Origin: Aquatica leii
Taxonomy: Eukaryota; Arthropoda; Insecta; Coleoptera; Lampyridae
Reading direction: 5' to 3'
Assembly: GCA_035610365.1 (NCBI GenBank)
Contig: CM069433.1
Location: 127,676,545-127,740,544, forward strand
Length of the DNA stretch: 64,000 nucleotides
The translations under genes and the position numbers were made by a program. Each line of letters starts with the position of its first letter. The first letter of the stretch is position 1. This document shows, one piece after another, positions 55,865 through 64,000 of this stretch. The notes beneath the pieces were generated by a model, which had not been told where the DNA came from, searched no databases, and was given only the letters and a program-made list of their open reading frames with translations.

Positions 55865-57725
55865 TTAGTATTCAAATAACCCTCCATTAAGTGTTATGTT
55901 GGCAACACAACAGTTCGTAGAATGTAGTATAAAGTTAGAAGATGAGTAGTTTGAAAAGGAAGAGCAAATACATATTTTATGAGGTTTTCTTGAGTTTTAT
56001 TCGGCCCATCACTCCAATAAATTCAGGTGTGGGGTTACGGGAAAGTTTATACAGTTAAATGGGAACGAAATATGTATGTATGTATGTATTTTTTACTTTT
56101 CTGTAACCACGTGTTTACAAGGTTAGAAAAAGTTTGTAATTATTTTTGGAACGCTGATTGCTGTGTTGAAGTTTTAGAACAAGAGTACTAAAGACAAAAT
56201 TAATTTGTCTAGTATACTAGAGGTTGCTACTGTACGAAATTTGGTTACATGCACAGTCCAGGGAGTTCGAAGAACTGAAATGGTTACGCACGTTTATTGC
56301 CAGATTACAATAGACAGAGCGATGCAGCAGGTTTTTCTCTAGTTTTGATGCCATTTGTGGTTTGTATAAACTGGAAGACAAGTTCTTAATGGTGCAACAG
56401 TTTTTATTTCAAGATGACTGCATTCAAATTATGAAACGATTCTGCCTCAGTAGCGACAATGTTGATTCGTCGGAGCGCTTCGAGATCACCGAAAGCTTGT
56501 AATGCTGCCGGCCACATAAGAAGTGATTGTGTTAACTCTCAGGCTAGACATCGTATATCGTCATCTCCAAATGTCGCCCTGGATTCAACCATTACAGCAC
56601 TCGTCTTTGAACCAGAAATAAATTCTGCATTTATAATTCCTATTATGTTGAGTAATGATGAACGCCAAGTAGTTTTATCAGGTATTTTAGATATTGGTTG
56701 GCCAATACAAATGATTAAACATTCACTATTGTTAAATTAAATTGCATTAGCAAAATCATTCACTCGGAGAGAATACAAAAACTTCTTCCGGTATGCCACG
56801 AGCAAATCGTCAAGTCAAATTCTTTCATTGCGAAATTACACTAATGACTTCCAAACTAGCTGATGTAGAATTTGCAATAAACAACACGATAAATAGAAGT
56901 ACGGGAAATAGTCCGTTAAAATTATTATTTGGTGTTAATCAATTAGGTAGCATAGCAGATAACGTACGAATTTTATTAAATAATGAGACAACTAAACGGA
57001 ATCTAATTTCGACTAGATATGAAGCTTTAAAAAATAAAGAAAAAGTTTAAAGTTACAATTTAGAACAATTTAATAAGAAACACAAAAAAGCCTAAACAAT
57101 GTAATGTTAATGATTTTATGGTAATCACTAATATAGATGTAACGCGAAGGGTTAATAAAAAGACAATACCAGAATTTAAGGGTCCTTTGTAGTTTTAAAA
57201 ACTTGAAGAAATGACCGCTACGTGGTTTAAATTATCGATGGCATTAACTGACTTAAAGACCTTACGAGAGAGTAATTGAATTTTCTCACATGCGTTTATG
57301 AGAGTAGAACAAAGAAAATTAAGTTTTAATTTTGTTAGTAAATTAAGATAAGTTCATTTTACAAGGTAAGGATTTTTATAAACAAAGATTTGATATTAGG
57401 GGAAATAAAAGGACATTTTTCCGTTATTTAGGATGGTACAATTTAATGGAACAAAATAAATAAATAAATTAATTGCTGTTAAATATGTTATTATACTACC
57501 TGCATGTTTAATATTATAAACATTGTATGTTGTTTGAAGAATTATTTAGTTTTGTATTTATCGCGGTCGATCTAATTGTCAGGTTGACAGTGTGGTAGTA
57601 GTATTTGAATAACCTGACATTAAGTGTTATGTTGGCTACATTGAACAGTTGGTAAAATGTAGTATGAAGTTAGAGAATAAGTAGTTTGGAAAGGAAGAGC
57701 ATGTACACATTTAATGAGGTCAATC
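55865..57725 (+). mobile_element. Internally deleted Ty3/gypsy element
   Basis: Diverged direct repeats at ~55865-55995 and ~57600-57725 share AAGTGTTATGTTGGC, AATGTAGTAT(A/G)AAGTTAGA and AAGGAAGAGCA(A/T)(A/G)TACA(T/C), and are taken as LTRs. The 3' LTR begins TGTCAGGTTGACAG at 57577. The 5' LTR has lost its first ~20 bases. Total ~1.9 kb, with RT and RNase H missing. The integrase tail and LTR start resemble those of the gypsy at 47.7-51 kb, so it is a deleted relative of that family. Confidence 0.7.
56459..57250 (+). pseudogene. Gypsy gag/protease and integrase remnants
   Basis: The first block has a zinc knuckle ACNAAGHIRSDC and a protease motif SGILDIGWPIQMIKHS, where the catalytic DTG has become DIG. 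After a deletion of the whole RT-RNase H-integrase core, the second block starts MPRANRQVKFFHCEI and continues VEFAINNTINRSTGNSPLKL then LLFGVNQLGSI, the integrase end. A third block, EQFNKKHKK, then VNDFMVITNIDVTRRVNKKT and IPEFKGP, is the C-terminal module. These line up with the integrase of the gypsy at 50.4-51.0 kb. Confidence 0.75.
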
Positions 57726-57773
57726 ATTCCTACAGGCATAAAGACATTAGCAGAGTAGTAGACGAGCTCCAAT

Positions 57774-57945
57774 AGCAAAAGGGGCGCCCAATTATTTATC
57801 TCCATCACATAATGACTTAAACGAACTTATGAAGCTCCACCGCCGATAGTAAACGGGTTCTTAAGAGTAAAAGGTGCTGTAAATTAATCATCTCCGTCAC
57901 ATCATAACTTAAATGATTATGTGAAGCTCCACCGCGGATGGGGCC
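57774..57945. repeat. Two ~91 bp tandem copies, GC-rich
   Basis: TTATTTATCTCCATCACATA...TGAAGCTCCACCGCCGATAG (from ~57792) recurs as TTAATCATCTCCGTCACATC...TGAAGCTCCACCGCGGATGG (from ~57883). GC content rises sharply here and continues to ~58110. Confidence 0.6.
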
Positions 57946-58396
57946 TAACCCTCTCTATCCCCTCTGTATTTGCAGGGCGGGTGCAAGCACATGTATCATC
58001 TTATAGGATAAGTTAACACAGCGTTTTAAGTCTACAGCCCAGAGCAGGTTCTGTAGAGGGGGGCTGGCGAAGAAAGTCTACTAAACACCACGACAAGGTC
58101 GGGTGGGTCAAATCAGCGAGGGAATGGTCACATGCTTATAAAACTGCTAATTTAATACGATACGCTTCTGAGCAAGACACTAAAGCTCGGGTTTTCGGAA
58201 GTCTGGAAACAAAAACAAAACACAATAGAAAGCAAGCTTCACAAGGAGGATTAAAACAATTTTAGCTTCCTCCGCTTATTTTTATGATGACGCAGGTGGA
58301 AGTTTCTTATGGTTGCGGTTTCTACTGCTTTAACGGTTAAAGAAGCCTAATGCGGAAAGATGAGAAGAAACCTAATTCTTCCATGAAATCACTATT
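57946..58396. other. GC-richer block, unassigned
   Basis: Contains GGGGCCTAACCCTCTC and GTAGAGGGGGGCTGGCG. No coding frame or known RNA recognised. Confidence 0.35.
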
Positions 58397-58399
58397 TAA

Positions 58400-58713
58400 A
58401 GGCCCATTTATCAACTTGACGTTGAAGTTGCGATTGGCAGTTGCAAATGACACATTTATATTGACAGTTGCCGCTGCTGTTTAATTATTCATTTTTATTT
58501 TCCTTCCAACCGCCACAAGAACGATTTGTGTGCAATATTATTTCTTGTAAAACAAATTAAAGAAAAAGACGTTGACATAAATATTTTGCGATTGTGTTTT
58601 TAACGTAGCGTACCAAACTAACCAACTGCAACATAGACTTTATAAATCGGCAATTCTCAATTTAACTGCAAATTGCGAACCGCAACTTCAACGTCAAGTT
58701 TAGAAATCGGTCT
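58400..58713. mobile_element. 314 bp MITE, Harbinger-like
   Basis: Inverted ends start AGGCCCATTTATCAACTTGA on the left and (reversed) AGACCGATTTCTAAACTTGA on the right, and both continue CGTTGAAGTTGCG. TAA flanks both ends (58397-58399, 58714-58716), the 3 bp target typical of PIF/Harbinger. No coding capacity. An inner partial repeat, TTTATAAATCGGCAATT, echoes the end sequence. Confidence 0.75.
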
Positions 58714-58860
58714 TAAAAAAGATTTATTGCCCATCGTGGACTGCCGAAGTCAATCTATAGCAACAATGCGATTAACTTTTGCCGGGCGCAGCGAGAATTA
58801 AAGAAAAATAAATTTAACATTGTATCTACAATCCAGGTGTTGATAAATTAATTATTGGCC

Positions 58861-59760
58861 GAGTTGGAAAGAAATCCATAAAGGAACTTTCCTTTTAGTA
58901 CCGAACACCAAGTATTGATTTGTTTAAGATTATATGCAACAGGTAAATTGTAGTCATTATAAAAACGTACTTTTAAATGTTATGTAATATGTTGTAGGTT
59001 CCTTTCAAGAGTTAGCAGCAGATAAAGCAGGAGTGCATAAAAATACAATTAGTCGTACAGTTCAAAATTCTCGACCTATAGCTGAACTGCGCCCACAATT
59101 TATAAAAATGCTACATACCGATGATGAAATTCGTATTAGACGACTAGATTTCTATGCAATACGTGGTTTTCCTAATGTTCTTCAATGGATCTCATTTTAC
59201 GATTTTATCACTTGGTGGTGACAATCCGGAATTGTTTAAAAACTGGAAGACCTACAGATTTCTCTATTAATGTACAAGCTGTTTGCAACTTTAATTTACT
59301 TTTTCAAGATATTAATGCTCGTTGGCCAGGTTCAAAATATGATAGCACTATGTTTAATGCGTCATAATTATGTGGACGATTGTCAAATAGAGAATTTGGC
59401 AATGGGTATTTACTAGGAGATAGTGCCTATGCATGTACACAGCACATAATGACCCGGTTGTTGAACCCGAGAACAATTCTGCTCATATACATACGAGGAA
59501 CTGCATAGAACGTCCTTTGAGATGTCGAACCGCCGTTTTGGTTGTTTAGCAAATGGTCTACGTACCAAACTAGACAACACGTTAACAATTATTATTACAA
59601 CTGCTGTTTAACACAATATAGCAGTGCTCAAAGGAGACTTTGAGATCGAACGAGCAGAAGTTGTAACAAATCTCGTCGTAGATCAAAATTCGAACAATGA
59701 ACAGAATTTTGTTGGAAATGCAATTAGGAGATCATTAATTGAAAATGTGTTTCGTTACTA
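58861..59760 (+). pseudogene. PIF/Harbinger transposase with intron
   Basis: Harbinger nucleases are DDE enzymes. The first block reads FPFSTEHQVLICLRLYAT, interrupted upstream by one stop. A 54 bp GT-AG intron (58943-58996) follows, and the joined codon gives G then SFQELAADKAGVHKNTISRT, restoring the family's LRxYATGSFQ motif. Next come LRPQFIKMLH and RRLDFYAIRGFPNVL, then after a frameshift SINVQAVCNFNLLFQDINAR and WPGSKYDSTMFNAS (second catalytic D), then LCGRLSNREFGNGYLLGDSA and a broken TPLLNPRT segment. The DCTH-type first D region is deleted. Several frameshifts lie after 59360. It is a relic. Confidence 0.8.
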
Positions 59761-60438
59761 GAATTTTCTTTATAATTAATCTTTTCTGATTAATTTATTT
59801 TAGTTTTTAATAATAATCGATGTATATACAACTTTAATTCTACTTATAAGGTAATTTTGATTAACTGAATATATGTATTATTTGTATTTTTAAATTTGTT
59901 AATTGTTTAGCATTTCTATCACCTGTATGAGCAGAAGCATTGTATTTTTTTTTTAACTTGACACGCTCACCGCGTCCGTTTTTTATTCTCAATTACATTT
60001 AAATATCTTGCTCCACTCCACTCCATGGAAAAAAATTAAACAAAAACTTGTAGAATTCGTCTAGGCAAAAGCAAAAGCAAAAATGAACAAAACTGAATTT
60101 TTTGTAATTTGAAATGAGTATAGTATGCATTACACCTACTGCAATACAATAAACTACGTGATAATTCTTTGAATAAAAAGAGATGAAATAACCAAAATGC
60201 GGTTTTTTGCGTACTTAGGTACAGAGTAATAAATTCAGGTAAGCTCATATTTGAGTTACCCACCGCACCACATACTTCTGGTATATACTCTGAGTATAGC
60301 CACAACGGTTATCTGGCCAGTAAAAGTTGAATTGAGTTAATAGCAGATTACAATAAACGCATAAGCTATGACTGGATCAGTTTCGAGAAACGCTACTTGC
60401 AACTTATCAGACCAATAGAGTTATGTACAGATAGTTAT
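59761..60438. other. No gene recognised
   Basis: AT-rich. A reverse-strand open frame at 60305-60036 has no recognisable motif. No inverted end of the Harbinger element could be found here. Confidence 0.45.
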
Positions 60439-60439
60439 G

Positions 60440-60760
60440 TCGAGATTATGAAGTCCTTTCAGAAACCGGTCATTAGTGAGGCCAGAAACGTTAATGATTT
60501 TAGTATACCTACATGTAGGATTCGTTTGGTTAGATGATTGTGTGCTGTCAGTACTGTTAATGTGTAATAAAATTTTATTTATCAGGTTCTTGGGAATTTT
60601 TGTTTTTAAGCATGTTATTTAAAATGTTAAGGTTTTTTATATGGAACTGGTAAGTACTTAACCTTATGACTTTATTTTTTGGAGACTTGATAATGTTCAT
60701 TTTTTAGTGGTGAGCACGTTTAGAGAGATAATTAGTACGGTTGGGTGGTGTTTCTTTTAA
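60440..60760 (-). pseudogene. Penelope-like C-terminal scrap
   Basis: Reverse-strand frames read RTNYLSKRAHH, KMNIIKSPKNKVIRLSTYQF, HIKNLNILNNMLKNKN and YTKIINVSGLTN. These match in order the region between the RT and GIY-YIG domains of the palindromic PLE (NYLSKHAHH..NIIKSMNNK..QFHSKNLNILKN..KIINVPGL). Frameshifts separate them, and neither RT palm nor endonuclease remains. Confidence 0.75.
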
Positions 60761-63319
60761 ATTTTCGTTGGTACAGAACCTAAAATAGAAGCCATCATTC
60801 ACATTAAATCTAAATGATCCCACTTCATTAATTAGATCATTAACAATTAGTATATCAGTATAATAAATTTAAAAAGATATTTACTTAGTACAAAAAAATA
60901 TTGGTAATAAAAAAATCTTAAAATTGTTTTATATATTTTTTGCTATTATTGTAAATATATTTTTTAGTAAATTCCGATTGCTTACAAAATTAAATATATG
61001 ATGTTAAAATAAAATCTTTTCGTATCATTAAGTAAATTTCTTTAATAAAAATATTAATTTTGATTGCCTTAAAAACAATATGGCTTAATTAAAAGTATTG
61101 AAAAACTTTCTTAATAAGTGACAACTTTTAAAGCTAAAAAAACTAACAAGAAATTAACTGTCGAAATGAAACAATCAAAGGGGATATCAAAAGTGCTTTG
61201 AGCAATCTAATTATAAAACAAACATAAAGAAACTTTATTAAAAACAAGAATAACCGCAAAAACAATAATATAAAAAGTGAAAAAAAGTTAAAAAACACAA
61301 TTAAGAGTAACGAATACATTTATTGATTGTAGATATGCTGAAAATAATATCTGGTAATGTCGCGTTTTTTACAAGATGTTGAAGTTTAGATATGAGTTTA
61401 ATAATGTAACAAATTATTTATTTAGTTAAAAACAGTAAAATATTTTATTAACATGGAGATTCAAGCTAGTATAAATTATATAAGATATTTTAGACAGTTT
61501 ATTCTTGTCATTCTATCAGTGCCGATGTATTATAAAGACAATTCTTCAACAATCGTTTTATATTTAGGTCGTTTTTGACCTTATTTATTGTTAACCGTTT
61601 GATCTCACTGGAAATATAAAATATCGTAAATTTGCTACATACAATTATTCTTTTTTAGAAAATTTTAAACACAATTTTATTTTAGTTTATCTTTTTTAAT
61701 TTTTCGTTTCTTTTCGTTTTCATATACAAAAACCTCAAAAAAAAAACTATTAGAAGTACAACATAAGATTGCTACAATAGATTCAGGGTATGATTAGTAA
61801 TAATCAATAGTAGGTAATAATAGGTTTTGAATGTAACTAATGAATTGAGATATTGCAATAGCTTATTTGTTGAAAGCACAAAGTTACACTGGTTCTAATT
61901 AGAGAGAATAGTACAATGCCTAAAGGTTATAAGCTTCTGTAATAAGCACGTAATTTATCAATTACCTGGAAGTTGATAGCAGTAAAAATGTTGGTAGGCG
62001 AGCTGAATATAATTAACTAAATTATAAAATCAGTTTTTCTATATAGTTTTACTGATGATATTTACAATACCAAAGTAATAGAATATGTGCATTTTTCAAA
62101 ATACATCGCCGAATTAACAAATAAGATAACAAATTCAGTTTTTTAATAATAATATTAAAGACTGTGAACATGTGTATATTTTTTTTTGTGTTTGTTTTTC
62201 TAATTTTTAAAATGTAACAAATTGGTACGCAAGCAAAAACCGATTTATCTGTATTGCAGTTTTTAACAGAAAAGTTAGAGTCAAATTGTCATTTGATTAG
62301 TATTGTTCAAAAATAATCATTTTTGAAAGATGTTTATATACCACGTAAAAAAAAAGTTTTTTTTAAATGAAAGTGTTACCAAAAAAAGGTTTACCACTGA
62401 ACAATGCTATCGTCTTGTATATATACAATCTTTAAAGTTGTAACGCTTTTTTTTAAATTTCAATAAAATTTACTTGTGGCCTAAATAGTTGCGTTTTCAA
62501 AAACTATATTGGAATTGTTTCCAGTTTAAACGTCACAAAAATTTTATTTGACACCTGTGATATCGCAAAACTTGTGATAAAGACAGTCTTCTTTGAGTAT
62601 TTTTCCATAAAGGAAGTTGTGCTTTTTCGAACGGGACTACTTTGAATTTGTGCACATAGTAGTAGATCGTATGGCTATCAAAGATTTAAGTGCTCAATTC
62701 TTTCGCATTCTGCGAATTTATGGTCGCTTAATTCGAATTATCGATAGGGTCCTTTTAGCTTTATTTAGGACACCATCGCGCTTCGGTGGATATTAGGCAC
62801 TCTACAGAAGCTATTCTACAATTTCTATATCCTTTTTTTACATTATAGTTATGTAATTGATAACTACCGTCTTTATCATTACGATTACTTGGTTTTTAGG
62901 ATATGTAGCAACTGATCGACAAATTATCGTCCATTTTGTATCCAAATGACACTAGGTGCTTGGTATAATTCAATAATTAAGCACATCCATAATTATATTA
63001 GGTTTTGTCACATTTTTACTACAAGCCTAGTGAGATCTAAGGTAATTTCATTGTTGTTAGTATGCATATTTTGCTTCGAGTTATATATTTTAGGCTTTTT
63101 TTTCCTTTTGGGCACATTGGGTTTTTGATTACGGCGCTACCACGGTTATCGTCGTTTTTGCTTTTATTGTCCATATACAGCAATTACCCGAAAGCTAAGT
63201 TTTAGGTATAAATATCAATAGCTTCGTAGTTTTTTCGCTTATTACTTTATGTTGTTAATGCACTTGCTAAAAGTTAGTGAAAAAACAACGATAGTGAGAT
63301 TTAATATTATTGTTAGATT
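60761..63319. other. Very AT-rich stretch, nothing recognised
   Basis: About 2.5 kb without a supportable gene or element end. A hydrophobic open frame at 62946-63128 is probably chance. Confidence 0.5.
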
Positions 63320-63900
63320 CAAACCTACACCAGTTTTTCTGGATCTCAGTCAAGCATTGGATAAGATCTGGCATGATTTTTTTTTAAAATGAAACAATGC
63401 TTATCTACTGCATATTTTAATCTCTTTCAATCAGACGTAGTAAATAGATATCTTAAAACAACAGTGTAAGGTGAAACGTCTGTATTTTATTCTAGTAAAT
63501 TAAAAATCCGGCTGAACAACGTACTGGAATCATATATCCATGAATATAAAATATTTGCGGTTAACACGGCTCATGAAAGTTTTTTAGTACATTTATAATA
63601 CAAAAGAACACTGTTCACATTATCACTATACAAATATCAAGAATTTCATGTATGCATAGTATTGGTTACTTGATAACAACTTTCCATTATTAAAGCACAA
63701 GAGTGATAATTTTGCTGATTTGGATTTACGGCAACAAAGCCGTACAAAGCTATATACCGGCACACTGCGTAACTCTTCGTTTTATGAATAGTATGTGACA
63801 AACTCCACATGCCAATTGTACAAGAATTTATTAAAAAGCAAAGTAACAGAGACCACCCAAAATTATAACTACACTCAATTTTCCCAATGGAAAACCACTA
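63320..63900 (+). pseudogene. Jockey/R1-type LINE scrap
   Basis: The forward strand reads TPVFLDLSQALDKIWHDFFL, matching the AVFLDxSxAFDxVWHxGLL box of Jockey-type reverse transcriptases. It is followed by a degraded NRYLKTTV...GETSVFYSSK stretch (cf. NRxFxVxxxxxxS). Near 63800-63860 it reads DKLHMPIVQEFIKKQSNRDH, resembling the IPxVxEEIxxxxxRFxxRLxxHPN end of such proteins. The middle, including the YADD box, is deleted or unreadable. Confidence 0.6.
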
Positions 63901-64000
63901 TAACGTATAAAAATGTCAAATGTTGGGTGACATTTATGTAACTTAATTCCATAGTTTAAGCTAGTTCACATAATTTATTAGTATAAAAACACAACTAATT

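Noticed and set aside
62946..63128. Small hydrophobic ORF as a gene
   Set aside because: Same reason: low-complexity T-rich sequence with no family resemblance.

Overview
The window looks like AT-rich, gene-poor intergenic chromatin from an arthropod nuclear genome, most likely an insect. The reasons are the very high A+T content, the microsatellites, GT-AG introns inside transposase genes, and a dense mixture of transposon families common in insects (Penelope-like, R2-like, Ty3/gypsy, pogo, mariner/Tc1, P/THAP9, PIF/Harbinger, Mutator/FLYWCH). I found no convincing host protein gene, no tRNA gene and no intact rRNA gene. The species cannot be decided from the sequence.

Layout. 1-5.2 kb: a Penelope-like (PLE) C-terminal scrap, an unrecognised coiled-coil ORF, a 5'-truncated R2-like LINE fused to a short 28S rRNA fragment, and a ~140 bp tandem array. 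5.2-7.5 kb: a decayed PLE with reverse transcriptase, GIY-YIG endonuclease and a hammerhead-ribozyme motif. 8.2-10.2 kb: a second R2-like LINE, again preceded by 28S rRNA sequence that stops near the R2 target site. 13.3-18.7 kb: a Mutator relic, a 2.85 kb pogo-like transposon and a LINE RT relic. 20-22.3 kb: a mariner-like element with ~0.3 kb inverted repeats. 23.1-27.6 kb: a young Ty3/gypsy retrotransposon with nearly identical LTRs, a 5 bp target duplication and two in-frame stops. 29.7-30.1 kb: a 412 bp hammerhead-bearing element with a 12 bp target duplication. 31.2-34.6 kb: a gypsy scrap and a second pogo-like transposon. 35.9-42.8 kb: Tc1-like, FLYWCH/Mutator and PLE relics, an 18S rRNA fragment, and an intron-containing DDE transposon. 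45.3-51.1 kb: a P/THAP9-like transposon lying beside, and probably inside, the 5' part of a decayed gypsy element. 51.4-55.6 kb: a nest in which a near-perfect palindromic PLE and a solo-LTR-like element both interrupt an older PLE. 55.9-57.7 kb: an internally deleted gypsy. 58.4-59.8 kb: a MITE and an intron-containing PIF/Harbinger transposase. 60.4-63.9 kb: PLE and Jockey-like scraps in very AT-rich DNA.

How the pieces fit. The window is a layered transposon graveyard in which target-site duplications and interrupted reading frames allow insertion order to be read. The most notable points are (i) two R2-like LINEs joined to 28S rRNA sequence outside any rDNA unit, (ii) two PLE copies with the same inverted architecture, one forming a ~1.25 kb-arm palindrome with outward-facing hammerhead motifs, (iii) a small hammerhead element sharing the 12 bp duplication length of that PLE, and (iv) two pogo elements with different end sequences but the same body plan and C-terminal domain. 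All family assignments come from reading protein motifs by eye; no database search was possible.
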